Made by a program: the position numbers and the translations under genes
Part shown: positions 43,907 to 54,650 of the stretch, piece by piece
Layout: each line of letters begins with the position of its first letter
Numbering within the stretch: position 1 is the first letter of the stretch
Source of the DNA: Aporrectodea caliginosa
Lineage: Eukaryota; Annelida; Clitellata; Crassiclitellata; Lumbricidae
Direction of reading: 5' to 3'
NCBI GenBank assembly: GCA_020284085.1
Contig: JACEVL010000340.1
Coordinates: 926,501 to 990,500, forward strand
DNA length: 64,000 nt
Notes under the pieces: model-generated
What the model was told of the DNA's origin: nothing
The model's database searches: none
What the model saw: only the letters and a program-made list of their open reading frames with translations

Positions 43907-46900
43907 TTATAATCTAGATAAACAATCTGCTACAACATTTAATCGTCCTTTCTTATAATTAACTTCTACATCAAAAGTTTGCAGTGCTAAAGCCCAACGC
44001 ACCAGTTTAGCAGACTTAGACATAGATTCAGTCAGATAAGTTAAAGGATTGTGATCGGTAAAGATGTGAACTTTAGATCCAATGATTATCTCTTTTAACT
44101 TATTTAGAGCCCAAACAATAGCATAGGCTTCTTTCTCTACAGTTGCCCATCTCTTCTGGGTGTCAGTCAATTTCTGACTTATAAATGATACAGGGCGTTC
44201 TATTCCCTTATCATCCATCTGTGTTAAAACAGCTCCTACTGCAAAATCACTGCTATCACAGTACAAATTAAAAGGTTTTCCAACATCAAAAACATATAAA
44301 ACAACTTTAGAGCGTACAGCATCTTTAAGTAAATTAAATGCCTGTTGATGTCTATCAGTCCAATCAATCTTATCTGGAACATGTTTGCTTGTCAAATCAG
44401 ATAGAGGCTTCGCAATCTGTGCAAAATCTTTGATAAACTGTCTATAGTAACCAAAAAATCCAAGCAACTGCTTAACTTGTTTCTTCGTTTCTGGGGTTTT
44501 CAAATTAATTAAACTTTCAATTCTATCTGGATTCATTTGAATCGTTCCAGAACCAACCACATGACCGATGAACTTTACCTCACTCTTACCAAAGATACAT
44601 TTCTTTAAGTTCAGAGTAATGTTATGCAGTCTCATTTGCATTAAATATGCATCTAAATGCTGTAAATGAATCTTCCAATCATCTGAATGCACAGCAATGT
44701 CATCTACATAGGGCTCAGCAAATTCATTTATAGGCTGTAAAACCATGTTAATTGCTTTAACAAATGTTCTTCCTGAGTTGATCATTCCAAAAGGAACACG
44801 AGTAAACTCGTACAGTCCATTGTGAGTAACAAAAGCAGTTTTCCATTGATCAGTTTGCTTAACAGGACAAGTCCAGTAAGCACTTCGACAATCAAAAATC
44901 GAGATCACATTTGATTTTCCAACTTTGTGCAAAACATCTTTCACAATCGGCATCGGATATTTACAATCCACAGTGAACGAGTTAATGTATCTGTAGTCGC
45001 AGGCAAGTCTCAGAGAACCGTCTTTCTTTTTAACAATTACCAACGGACTTGCCATTCTGCTCGAAGATGGTTTTATAATGTTGGCTTGAAGCATTTCTTT
45101 AATTTGTCGTTCAACTTCTGCTCGATAGATGAGTGGAATTCGGTAAGCCATAAATTCTTTTTCACGAAATTCCGGTTTCAGTTCAATTTCATGTTCAACC
45201 AATGTACATAATCCAGGCTTTTCAGAAAATCGATCAGAATATTTGTTTAGTACTTCCAGCAATTGTTTTTGTTGAGATAATGTTAAATGACTAATCTGTT
45301 CAGGATCAAGATTCAGTGAATTCTTTTCATCTTGCAAGTCATTCTTCGTCAACAACTCAACCACTGAACCAAAGTCTTCATCTTCTTCAACGATTAATCC
45401 ACAACTCATTGCTCTTGTAATGTACTTTCTGATTTTATTTGCGTGAATTATCTTTCGACAATCGTCACCCATATCAATCAAATAAGAGTACTTTGACCTT
45501 CGTTGTATGACAGTACATGGACCATGCCATCGTGAAATCAGTTTATTTGTTGACGTCGGATACAACACAATAACTTTTTCACCCGGTTCAAATTCTTTAT
45601 GTTTCGCTCTTTTGTTGTATTGATTCGTATACTGTAATTGCTTCTCTCGTGAATATGATTCTGCAAACAGTAATGCTTTTTCCATATTTGCTTTCATGTC
45701 TTTCAAGTACTTTTCTGGTTGGATTCCAATATGAGGTGGTAAATTAATTTCTCTTGTCCAACTTTCTTTTAAAATTGCCAATGGTCCACGCGGAATCTTT
45801 CCATACACCAACATATAAGGAGCAATTCCAGTAGTTGCATTCGGTACTTCTCGTAATGCCCACACTGTAAACGGAATTACTTTATGCCATTGCCTTGGAT
45901 TGTCAACAATTACATGATGGATCATTTTCTTGAATGTTTGGTTCCATCTTTCTACTAATCCAGCTGCCTCTGGATGACCTGGCGTATCAAATCTTGGACT
46001 ACACCCCATTAAATTCAGAAATTCTCTTGTCAGACTCGCAGTAAAATTTGTTCCTTGGTCACTTGTGATCACTGAAGGTACACCAACGTTCATGAACAAC
46101 TCCATCAAAGCATCACATACAGCTTTTGCAGTTAATGATTTCAACAGAAACACTGTAGGCCATCTTGTGCAAGAATCGACAATACATAAACAGTACTTGT
46201 GACCTGCAGCAGATGCTGGCTCGATTGGTCCTACACAATCCATTGTAATTCTTCTAAAGGCTACATCTTCTCTTGGAATTGGAGTGATAGGAACCCTGTC
46301 CATCACCAAACTTCTTGCCTTTAACTGACATTTCTCACATGATTTGCAAAATTTCACTATATCTCTTCTCATCTTTGGCCAGGTAAAAGACAACTTTATT
46401 CGTTCTCTAGTTTTCTCTTCTCCAAGATGTCCTCCAAATACTGATTCGTGAGCCAACTCCATCACTTTCATTCGTCGCTCTTTTGGTAACACCAATTGAT
46501 ATATCGTTTGCTCTAATATTCGATATCTCTTGTACAGTAAGCCATTTACCACGCAGAATTCAGATTCTTTATCTGGCGCTAAATTCCACCATGCTTTCAA
46601 TGATTCATCTTGTCTCTGCTGTTCTTCGAATTTCTTTGCGTCTGCAATCTGCATCTGTTGTTCTTCATCTTTCTCATTTTCTTGAAACAAATCTGCTATC
46701 TCCACATCACATTCATTATCCTCTTTCGTTTCATTTAGATTACCATTCTTGCATGCAGCCATCTCTTGTTCACTCATCTCTGCTGTTATACCGTCTTGCA
46801 TTAAACTTTGTTGATCATCGCTTTCGTTTTCCTCTTCACTTGAACTTTCAGTTTCACTTTCCTCTTCGACTTCTATCACTTTCTTTCGCTGACTCTGCAA

Positions 46901-48439
46901 TCTCGTCGTTACATTCGCTTGCACATCTCCTTGTATCATTTTCACTTGTGGCACGGCTTTAAGTTCTGCAATGATTTCTGGATGCAACAAGAATCTTTCT
47001 GTGCTTCCCATTTTTGCAATACTAGCACACATCAATGTTACATACGGTGTAAGTGAACATTTGATTTTATGCGGAATTACCTCTTCTTCCACATCGTTAC
47101 AACACAGCCTTACATCAACTTTCACTAGCTTTGCAGGAATGGCATCTCCTGCCACGCATTGTAAGTTCACTTTTCCAATCTGCTCCACCTTCATGCCTTC
47201 CAGTAATTCTTCACTAATCACCGGAACCTCTGCTCCAGAATCAATCAGTGCTTTTACTTTCACTGGTTCTTTTCCTGCTGTTCCACGAATTTCTACCTCG
47301 ACGTACTGTAATAACACTTTCTTCAATGCTGTACTTTCATCTCTTCCAACCATTTCTTTCTGCATTCCATTGTGCAATAGAATTTCTTTCTGAATATCAG
47401 GTGAAAGGTGACATTTCATCACTGACTTTACTTCAGTTTCATTGTTCTGATGTTCTGTGGCTTGACTTTCAGAATTATCAACCACTTGAATTCGATTCAC
47501 CCTCGAATGTTCTTGTTTTCCACCATAATTTGAGGTTGTAACAGGAACTGGACAGAATTTCATCAAATGCCTGTCTGATCCGCAGTTATGACAACGTTTC
47601 ACCACTGCACCTCGTTGTTCGATGCTTTCTTTTCTCTTATATGGAGTAAACGATGCATTGCCTTCTCTCGCGACAAACCTTGGTGGTGATTTGTTATATA
47701 CCTGACGTTGTCTGGTCATCATCGACTCTCTATTCTCGTGAACAACCGGAGAATTTGGTTTCACTTCTGCACCTCTGAACTGATTTCCTGTTTCTTGATT
47801 GCTCTTCCAATGAAAACCAAAATTTGGAGTGAACTGTTGATTTCTTTTTACATTGGGTACAAAACCAAAACTTGTCTTATTCGGAATTGCCAAACCAATT
47901 CTATTATTCACATGAATGTCCGCTAGGTCTGCCACAACACTAGCTTCGTAACAATCAGTTCCTTCCTTCGACAATACAAACTGTAGTGGACCTGGTGGTA
48001 GTGATTCTTTCAACTTATCCGCCACTAACAAATCAAACAACTTCTCAAAATTCTTATCCACTTTGCGACTTTTCACATAATAGTTCAGCAAGTTCTTCAG
48101 CCTAGCTGTAAACATTGTATACGTTTCTTCAGCTGTCTTCTTCGCATCAATAAACTTCGATCTGTACTCTCTCGGTGTCAACTTGAATTCTTTTAACAAG
48201 TGCTGTTTCACGATCTCATAATCATCTAAATCAGCGAATGACAATCTGTTTAGCACAGTTCTAGCTTTCGGAGTCATCAATGGCAATAGTAACTTCACCC
48301 AGAATTGTTCTTGCACGTTGAAACTACGAAACGCATTCTCAACCGTTTCGAAATATAATGGCACCTCCATCATATCGTTTGGCATTTTAGGTAACACGTG
48401 TTTCATGGCATCACCAATTTTCTTTATTTTCGAAACCAT
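43907..48439 (-). CDS. Gag-Pol polyprotein of Gmr1-like retrotransposon (PR-INT-RT-RH order)
   Basis: A 1510-residue open frame. Residues 1-280 are the capsid-like part of gag, with a retrotransposon gag segment near 45-150; a CCHC knuckle follows (CHNCGSDRHLMKFC, 283-296). Protease: LIDSGAE at 398-404. Next is an acidic Ser/Glu-rich linker (about 520-600). Integrase: zinc finger His664, His671, Cys701, Cys704; catalytic Asp734, Asp794 and Glu830, the last two in D-35-E spacing. Reverse transcriptase: Asp1183 and YVDD at 1244-1247. RNase H: Asp1395, Glu1437 and Asp1462. The frame ends at LSRL*. Integrase precedes RT, unlike ordinary Ty3/Gypsy elements. There is no chromodomain or env. The coiled-coil reading continues upstream of the first ATG in this frame, so the true start is in the preceding gag ORF. 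All catalytic residues are present. Confidence 0.93.
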   Translation of the reverse strand: MVSKIKKIGDAMKHVLPKMPNDMMEVPLYFETVENAFRSFNVQEQFWVKLLLPLMTPKARTVLNRLSFADLDDYEIVKQHLLKEFKLTPREYRSKFIDAKKTAEETYTMFTARLKNLLNYYVKSRKVDKNFEKLFDLLVADKLKESLPPGPLQFVLSKEGTDCYEASVVADLADIHVNNRIGLAIPNKTSFGFVPNVKRNQQFTPNFGFHWKSNQETGNQFRGAEVKPNSPVVHENRESMMTRQRQVYNKSPPRFVAREGNASFTPYKRKESIEQRGAVVKRCHNCGSDRHLMKFCPVPVTTSNYGGKQEHSRVNRIQVVDNSESQATEHQNNETEVKSVMKCHLSPDIQKEILLHNGMQKEMVGRDESTALKKVLLQYVEVEIRGTAGKEPVKVKALIDSGAEVPVISEELLEGMKVEQIGKVNLQCVAGDAIPAKLVKVDVRLCCNDVEEEVIPHKIKCSLTPYVTLMCASIAKMGSTERFLLHPEIIAELKAVPQVKMIQGDVQANVTTRLQSQRKKVIEVEEESETESSSEEENESDDQQSLMQDGITAEMSEQEMAACKNGNLNETKEDNECDVEIADLFQENEKDEEQQMQIADAKKFEEQQRQDESLKAWWNLAPDKESEFCVVNGLLYKRYRILEQTIYQLVLPKERRMKVMELAHESVFGGHLGEEKTRERIKLSFTWPKMRRDIVKFCKSCEKCQLKARSLVMDRVPITPIPREDVAFRRITMDCVGPIEPASAAGHKYCLCIVDSCTRWPTVFLLKSLTAKAVCDALMELFMNVGVPSVITSDQGTNFTASLTREFLNLMGCSPRFDTPGHPEAAGLVERWNQTFKKMIHHVIVDNPRQWHKVIPFTVWALREVPNATTGIAPYMLVYGKIPRGPLAILKESWTREINLPPHIGIQPEKYLKDMKANMEKALLFAESYSREKQLQYTNQYNKRAKHKEFEPGEKVIVLYPTSTNKLISRWHGPCTVIQRRSKYSYLIDMGDDCRKIIHANKIRKYITRAMSCGLIVEEDEDFGSVVELLTKNDLQDEKNSLNLDPEQISHLTLSQQKQLLEVLNKYSDRFSEKPGLCTLVEHEIELKPEFREKEFMAYRIPLIYRAEVERQIKEMLQANIIKPSSSRMASPLVIVKKKDGSLRLACDYRYINSFTVDCKYPMPIVKDVLHKVGKSNVISIFDCRSAYWTCPVKQTDQWKTAFVTHNGLYEFTRVPFGMINSGRTFVKAINMVLQPINEFAEPYVDDIAVHSDDWKIHLQHLDAYLMQMRLHNITLNLKKCIFGKSEVKFIGHVVGSGTIQMNPDRIESLINLKTPETKKQVKQLLGFFGYYRQFIKDFAQIAKPLSDLTSKHVPDKIDWTDRHQQAFNLLKDAVRSKVVLYVFDVGKPFNLYCDSSDFAVGAVLTQMDDKGIERPVSFISQKLTDTQKRWATVEKEAYAIVWALNKLKEIIIGSKVHIFTDHNPLTYLTESMSKSAKLVRWALALQTFDVEVNYKKGRLNVVADCLSRL

Positions 48440-48549
48440 CGTTTCACTTTCTTCCTGTTTCCTTTTCTGTTCTTCTCGTTCTTCTTGCCTTCTTTGTTCT
48501 TGTGCTTCTCTATTTTGCTTCTCCTCTTTGAGTTGTGCTTCTTTTAATG

Positions 48550-49416
48550 CTATTTTTGTTTTTCCAACTTTAAACGTTCTTGTCTTTCCTCTTCCGCCTT
48601 CTCCATGCTTTCTTTCTGTAATTTCAGTTCTTCTTGTCTAACCTCTTCTGCTCGCTCCAACTCTGAAATTCGCACTTTTTCCTTTTCTTCTTCACGTAGT
48701 CTCTTCTCTTCAATCTGTTGCTGACGTATCTCTTCGTCACTTTTCCGCGCCCTTTCAAATTCAATCATCTGCTCTAATCTTCTCCTTTCAGCATCTTCTC
48801 GATCTCTTCTCAATTGCTCTAATTGAATCTCAAATTGCTGCTTTTGTAACTCAAGTTCTGCCACACGAACTTGCTCTGCTTTCTCTTCTTTCTCTCTCTG
48901 AAGACGTAATTCTTCCTGTCTTGCATTCTCTGCTTTCTCTTCTTTCTCTCTCTGAAGACGTTCTGCCTTCTCTTCTTTCTCTCTCTGAAGACGTAATTCT
49001 TCCTGTCTTCGCATTTCTTTCTCTTCTTGTCTCCGTTTCTCCTCTCTTTCTTTCTCGTCTTGTCTTCGTTTCTCCTCTCTTTCTTTCTCGTCTTGTCTTC
49101 GTTTCTCCTCTTTCTCTTTCTCTTCTTGTCTCCGTTTCTCCTCTCTTTCTTCTTTCATCATCATCCACTGCATCATCATCTCCATAGACATAAGTCCAGA
49201 CGGTTTTTCAATAACCTTTTCCACAACACCGCCGACAGCACCTTCTTCTTCTGCTTCTTCCTTAAGCCAGACTTCAGCTAGCGCTTCTAACATGTCTTCA
49301 CGTGACATATCTTCCAGTTGCTTTTCTTCAAAACCAGCCTTTAACAAGCGCTGTTTTAATCTTTCAGAAGACATCTTCTTCAGTTCTGCTTGTTTTTTGA
49401 CACTTAATTTCTCCAT
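48550..49416 (-). CDS. N-terminal gag ORF: SAP-like start and long charged coiled coil
   Basis: A 288-residue frame starting MEKLSVKKQAELKKMSSERL. Residues 1-50 resemble a SAP-like helix-turn-helix (SSERLKQRLLKAGF), common at the start of some retroelement Gag proteins. Residues about 75-288 are almost entirely Glu, Lys, Arg and Gln in heptad-like repeats (EEKRRQDEKER and variants), predicting a long coiled coil; the DNA is a degenerate minisatellite. The frame stops at 48550, but the same kind of coiled coil continues in another frame from about 48545 to 48440, leading into the Gag-Pol frame. The split sits in an A-rich run (about 48548-48560). It is either a one-base loss or a site of ribosomal frameshifting; the sequence does not decide which. 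Confidence 0.8.
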   Translation of the reverse strand: MEKLSVKKQAELKKMSSERLKQRLLKAGFEEKQLEDMSREDMLEALAEVWLKEEAEEEGAVGGVVEKVIEKPSGLMSMEMMMQWMMMKEEREEKRRQEEKEKEEKRRQDEKEREEKRRQDEKEREEKRRQEEKEMRRQEELRLQREKEEKAERLQREKEEKAENARQEELRLQREKEEKAEQVRVAELELQKQQFEIQLEQLRRDREDAERRRLEQMIEFERARKSDEEIRQQQIEEKRLREEEKEKVRISELERAEEVRQEELKLQKESMEKAEEERQERLKLEKQK

Positions 49417-49584
49417 CTTACTTCTTTACTTCAGTGCTGTCCTTTCTGGAAAACACGAGTTTTCTTTTGTGTTTGAAGTATTGGGGATTGTTCTTTGTTT
49501 GATAACAACCAACTTTTATACCTTTGTCGTTGAGGCTTTCGTTGTCGTCAATTTACCAATGATTCAAATGCGTATTCACCAGTC

Positions 49585-49660
49585 GACGTTGTTTCGAATC
49601 CCAGACGTTGTTTCGAATCCCAGACGTTGTTTCGAATCCCAGACGTTGTTTCGAATCCTA
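49585..49660. repeat. Four 19-bp tandem repeats next to the primer-binding site
   Basis: The unit GACGTTGTTTCGAATCCCA occurs four times head to tail, starting at 49585, 49604, 49623 and 49642. The last unit runs into the primer-binding site and shares its T-loop complement (TTCGAAT). The array lies in the untranslated leader before gag. Confidence 0.9.
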
Positions 49661-49675
49661 CCGCTGCTGCCACCA
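49650..49675 (-). promoter_or_regulatory. tRNA primer-binding site
   Basis: Four bases inside the 5' LTR, the - strand reads TGGTGGCAGCAGCGGTAGG and then ATTCGAA. That is the complement of a tRNA CCA end, acceptor stem and T-loop (TTCGAAT). The complementarity is unusually long, at least 25 bases. The acceptor part is closest to tRNA-Leu from memory, with a few extra bases; the identity is uncertain. Confidence 0.7.
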
Positions 49676-49679
49676 AATA

Positions 49680-50143
49680 TGTCACCAACTCTTTTCTTTC
49701 TTAGTTGTGACCTACCTCAAGAACTTTCCTTATCTCTACATATAAATTGCTCAACGTCTTCTAACTGTTTAAGAATTAAATTGACACAGTTCTTTGAATG
49801 TTTCTCCTTTCTTTAAACACAGTTATTTCAAACGTACAATCAAAGTTCTTATCAATACAGCTCAACTGTAACTTCTAACATACAGCTCTCTACTGCATTA
49901 AACCAACTACTACACTGTATTGTTCAAATTCACTGTCATCAGCAGTTTCTAAGTTTGGCGCGCTAACTGCACGTGTAGAGAATCTATCGTCAGCCAAAGT
50001 TTAGGCTACTTTAGGCCAAGCGCCCACGAGCCGACAGCGCAACTAAGGCCTAAGACTAAAACGCTTAACAATCGATACACATTATATATATATCAACCTA
50101 AAGAACACCTGTGCTCATTATATATGCAAAACACTTGTTCACA
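49680..50143 (-). repeat. 5' LTR of Gmr1-like element
   Basis: A 464-bp direct repeat of 43319-43791, with TG...CA termini on both strands (TGTGAACA...GGTGACA read on -). Compared with the other LTR it lacks a six-base and a two-base piece and shows scattered substitutions. Confidence 0.88.
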
Positions 50144-51037
50144 ATCATTAAGCACAAAAGGGGTACTACTTTGGCAAGCAAAGGGAAACCCAGAAGGGAT
50201 AAAGGAATCCCGCTGAGTAGGGCCACCCTAATAGCAATTACAGCAAAAAAAATCACCAAGATGGTCAACACAGTGAACAAATTTCCCAATCTAATGGCTG
50301 AACCCCAAAGTTCAATACAGTCAATTAAACAATAAAGTCTACACTTCAAGTTAGCAAAATACTAGATTATTCTTAGCTAAGAACTTAACTATTATCTTAA
50401 CTACACGCGGCTATTTACACTTTATGAAAAATGCTAATTTATAATGTGGAAGAAAGTAGTAAAGTACGCAATCTCTTTTTAAAGGTCAATAGATTATTGG
50501 TGAGACGTATTACCTTATCTTATTCTTCTTACCTTATTATCTTCAGAGGGGTTGGAAACAGCATAATTTTCTGGAAGCCCTGGTGACATCACTGGAAGTC
50601 AGAATAATCAAATAATGATACAGTGCTTTAAAACAAAACAGACAGCACAAAATGAAATAGGCTACTACAAATCACCAAATACCACTTTGTAACGGTCTAA
50701 CACAAAATAACACGCTTGCCTGTTAAAGCACGAGGAATAGACCGCGAGGATTTTAATAGAAACCGTAATGAAATAGTTGGAATAGGCTGCCTGGCGGAAA
50801 CGAGAGTGTTTGTAGTCTATCCACAAAATCACATCTTAAGATATTTAAGGAAATTGTGATAGATGAATTATGCATGTACATATATCAACCATTCATCATA
50901 TGTTACATACAAAGTGATTCCATCAAATACCGTGTTAACTGTGTTTTAAAATGATGTACAATATAGGCAAAGAAATTATCTCAGCAGGCAACGAATTCTA
51001 CAGAGTTAAACTGCCTTATATTTGTAAGAGCGTATCA
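50144..51037. other. Interval between LTR element and hAT element
   Basis: No gene, repeat or terminus recognised. The small ORFs here lack any family signature. Confidence 0.4.
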
Positions 51038-51045
51038 TTGTGCAC

Positions 51046-52442
51046 TAGTGATGTCAAATGATTTTTAACGGTTAAAAATCCGAAATTTTTACCAGTAAAA
51101 ATTCCGCATTATATTTTACCGTGGTAAAAAATGATAAAATATAGTAAAAAATGATTAAAATGCTAAAATGCTTAAAGTTTTATTTCTTTACACTTATTAA
51201 ATATCAGAATGATTATTATAGCTGTTAGGAACAATATCCACTTATTGTTTTCAATGCCAGCTTCATTCACAAGATTGTAGCAATTCATCATAACCTTGGT
51301 GTTGCAATGATAGGCCCTAATCACACTTTGGTGTAGCCTACAGACATCTAAACAACACAGTAAATATGTAGGTACCGGTATACAAATTCCCCCACATTCT
51401 CAATCGCCTAGCCATCCACCTCCACTGAGATCATGTTCTCTCTCATTCGAAATATTCGTGATTTTGTTTTGTTTAATCTTTCTGTGGAGAATTTACACAA
51501 TTTCTCTGAGTTTCTTATCCTTCGATCAACTCTATGTCATCCGCAAACCTAAGGTTGGTGACTTGATTTTGTTACAATATACTGCAATTCCTGTAAGCTA
51601 GTTTTGCACGACATTTCCGTATCGCTGCCTTAGATTTGGTCCATCACTCTTTCCAGTCATGTAGTGAATAATACTGGTGAGATATCTGATCACTCTGCCT
51701 TGTGCCTCTTGAGATGTTGAACACTGAACGAACCAGTGCTTTACCTACTCTGACTGTGAACTTCACATTTTTGCAAACATTTTGTATGATTTGCATCAGC
51801 CTTCTTCCTACTGCGAATTATTTTAGCACTGTCCGTATTACATCATGTCTGATGGAGTCAAATGCTTTCTGGAAGTTTATGAAGATGTTGTACATGAGCT
51901 TTCCCTTTCTTTTCCTTTGAAAAGATAGGTAAGCTAGTTTTTGCACACCATTTTCTGTAGCTGAAATCCACCTATGATACAGCCCAACAAGTGGCAAGTA
52001 CTGGTAATATAGATGATATAACCGTAACAGACAGCTACACTGGAGCCTACCTATCTTCCATTTCTTTAAATTATGCTTACTAGAACCGATAAGTTATAGT
52101 TTTTAGGTGAATGAGACCTGATATATATACGTTGTATATACAATAATATCAGAAAAGTCTCCCTCTGATCTCAGTCACAGCAATCATTGCAATTTGTGAC
52201 AGTGGATGAAAACTGACTTTGTAATGTGTTTTTGGAAAACAAACTATCTATTTAACAATTCAGTAGGACTACTAAGGCATTTCAATATTTGCCTGTAACT
52301 GATAAATGGCTAACATAACCAAGCTATAACATCACTTAAATCATTTTTTAACCATTTATTTACCATATTTTACCATTTCGACCGGTAAAATATCCAGATT
52401 TTTTCACTGCCAAAATATTTTACCGGTAAATTTACATCACTA
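51046..52442. mobile_element. hAT-type element carrying a LINE relic
   Basis: Ends TAGTGATGTCAAATG / TAGTGATGTAAATTT with a perfect 8-bp duplication TTGTGCAC (51038-51045, 52443-52450). TTTACCGGTAAA/TGGTAAAA words at both ends. The interior holds an antisense LINE relic (51380-51950). Confidence 0.87.
51380..51950 (-). pseudogene. LINE reverse transcriptase relic inside the hAT element
   Basis: On -, NFQKAFDSIRHDVIRTVL and LRFADDIELIEG (FADD motif) are recognisable between stops. This looks like an RTE-type or related reverse transcriptase. Confidence 0.65.
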
Positions 52443-52904
52443 TTGTGCACTATTTCCTGCAAGATCTAGTATAATAATCATGTATTTTCAGGTTCGGGTA
52501 AAAAAAATACCCATGAAAATTTGCAGGTAACAGTTTCCTTTGGAATCTGTACATAAATCTACAAATCTGCAGTTTATTAATCAGGTCAAACGGCAGTATT
52601 CCCAGACTGAAAAAGGCTGAGTACAGGTTCCACAGAGGGTTCACAGATTGTGCGAATAGCGTGCTTTGTTAAGTTACGAGTCGAGTTACAAAAGCGCGAT
52701 ATTCGGTTTCGCATGCACTACTGCACAAGCATCACCTAGCTTGTACATAGGTACAACCTGGCAAAATTTCTTTAATAGTTGTGATTCATGCTTTGATAGT
52801 CAGTGTTACTGCATATAGTAATGAGCAATGGGCGACCCTGACAGCGGAACAATTTTGTTCCATTTGGGTTTACCTATTGACACACATGAACAGCTGCAAC
52901 ATAA

Positions 52905-53080
52905 TTCATTCATTCATTTATTCCGATAATTTATATAGCGCCCCTTCAAGGAACCTACTCAGAGGCGCTTCCAAGCCCAGCCACGGCTTAACAGAGAAGA
53001 CAAGAGAAGACGGCAGAAAGCAGGCATATTGCTGCGAGGCATTAAACGCAGAACGTGAACTTGTATTTGGTGATCAGTAA
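52905..53080 (-). mobile_element. LINE 3' fragment
   Basis: On -, GGAAGCGCCTCTGAGTAGG then GGGGCGCTATATAAATTATC and ATGA repeats: 3' end of the 25327 family. Confidence 0.75.
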
Positions 53081-53264
53081 AGATCATGAATTGAATTGAT
53101 AGAGCTGGCCACAGTACACAGGTGAAAAGTGTAGCAGCATCAGCACTTGGACATACGCGGACGGCTTTAACTGTGAGTTCTTTCTAACTCGACAGAGATC
53201 GGGTGTAAACCCACCTTGCAATAAAATGGAGTAGAGACCCTTGTCTGGATCGCATTGAGACGGA

Positions 53265-54650
53265 ACAACTAGTTAATGCTGATCCTAGACTGGCTGTTTC
53301 ACTCTCACTTTTATTCAACCAAATGCTTGTGCATGGCGGAGTTCCCTCTAGCTTTGGTCTGGGCATAATCATACCCTTGGGAAAAGGGCTTGCCTTACAC
53401 AATGGCAATAGTGATAACTATCGTGGCATCACATTAAGTTCAAATAACATAACATAACATAACAAGGGTTTTAAGTGGTTCAGAAGAGGTTTAGTTTGTG
53501 TTAGAACCACTGCAAATAAACCTATAACGCTTAATATCTTTCTTAATTCTTTCTTCCTCACTCACTCTCAATACCGTGCCCCCGCCGTTTCATATGAAAA
53601 CTCGTTGTTTGTCTTCAACATATGCATCACTGAACACTTTTCAAAATTAAAGATCATTTGCCAATCCTATGACCATCTGAACATTGATCTTAAATCATCC
53701 TGCAGTATCTCTGCTTCTTCTTCATCATCTACTGCTCTACATAGTGTTGTATCATCTGCAAACTAAGAAATTTTCGATCAAATCCCATCGTCTTTGTCAT
53801 TAATAAAAAAGTACGAACAGCAATGGCCTCAGCACTGATCCTTGTGGCACTCCACTTAGCACTGTCGTCCAGCTAGAATGTTTATCACCCATGCCCACCT
53901 TTTGTCGTCTTCCTGATCCGCTTTGAATCCATCTATCAAAAATCTTTTAAATGAGCGTAATGGAGCATGATGGCAGCTATTTATGCACTTCTGATTTGCA
54001 GTTTGGATTCAAAAAAGGATTCGGATGTTCACATGCAATCCTTGCAGCCTGAGCAGGGGTGAACTACTTTACCAGTCATGGGTCCACTATCAACTTATGT
54101 GCATAACACCTGTCAAAGGTTTTTGGCAAAATGAATCATTATGCTTTGTTCAATCAGCTAATGAACAGACAAGTTCCTCGTGAAGTTCTAACCACCCTTA
54201 TAACCAGGTATAGTCTCAGTGCAACCTTTGTGGGGTGGGACAATAATATTATATGATCAGTCATGATAACTCTAACCTGCGGAGTTAGGCAAGGTGGTGT
54301 TATATCGCCAGTTCTAATTGTTGTTCATGTCAACGACATAATTGAAAAGCTGAGTCGATCCTGACATGGGTGTAGAATTAGGGAGACGTACTTAGGGTGT
54401 GTCATGTTTGCAGATGACCTCATTTTAATGTCAGCATCCTTGTGTGATCTCCAAATTATGGTTGACATTTGCTCTGTTGAGCTAGAAAGTATTGACATGA
54501 AGCTAAATGTAGCCAAATCTCAAGTGATTAGATATTGGATCACATTTCTGTAATACGCGCAAGAACATCAGTGTCAAAGGAGTAAAGATCAGTTATATGG
54601 ACAAGCTAAATATCTGGGCTGTTTTCTGATTGCAGTCAAGTCATTTAAAC
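53265..54650 (+). pseudogene. LINE reverse transcriptase, split by an insertion
   Basis: First part (53265-53430): VHGGVPSSFGLGIIIPL and NSDNYRGITLSS. Second part (53960-54530): LQFGFKKGFGCSHA, GVRQGGVISP and FADDLILMSAS. Stops are scattered. Between them, 53430-53950 starts with AACAT tandem units and contains a fragment with reverse-transcriptase-like antisense coding. Confidence 0.75.
53430..53950 (-). pseudogene. Second LINE fragment inserted in the one at 53265
   Basis: On -, typical PQGS-like (AGTGGAGTGCCACAAGGATC) and FADD-like (TTTGCAGATGATACAACAC) codons are visible but the frame is broken. It separates two parts of an older LINE relic. Confidence 0.5.

Larger units (their letters stand above)
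43319..50143 (-). mobile_element. Gmr1-like Ty3/Gypsy LTR retrotransposon, near full length
   Basis: Two direct LTRs (43319-43791 and 49680-50143) bracket a primer-binding site, a gag region, a pol region and a polypurine tract, all on -. The pol order is protease, integrase, reverse transcriptase, RNase H. That Ty1/copia-like order inside a Ty3/Gypsy element defines the Gmr1 group described from deuterostomes. By eye the LTRs differ by roughly eight substitutions and three small indels, so insertion is recent. Bases flanking the outer ends (CATAT at left, ATCAT at right) are not identical, so no clean target duplication is seen. Confidence 0.9.

Noticed and set aside
46483..47541. Three + strand ORFs of 97-159 residues
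   Set aside because: They are antisense to the Gag-Pol frame, which has clear domains.
48921..49281. Leu/Ser-rich ORFs on + resembling membrane proteins
   Set aside because: Antisense of the Glu/Lys/Arg coiled-coil coding repeat.
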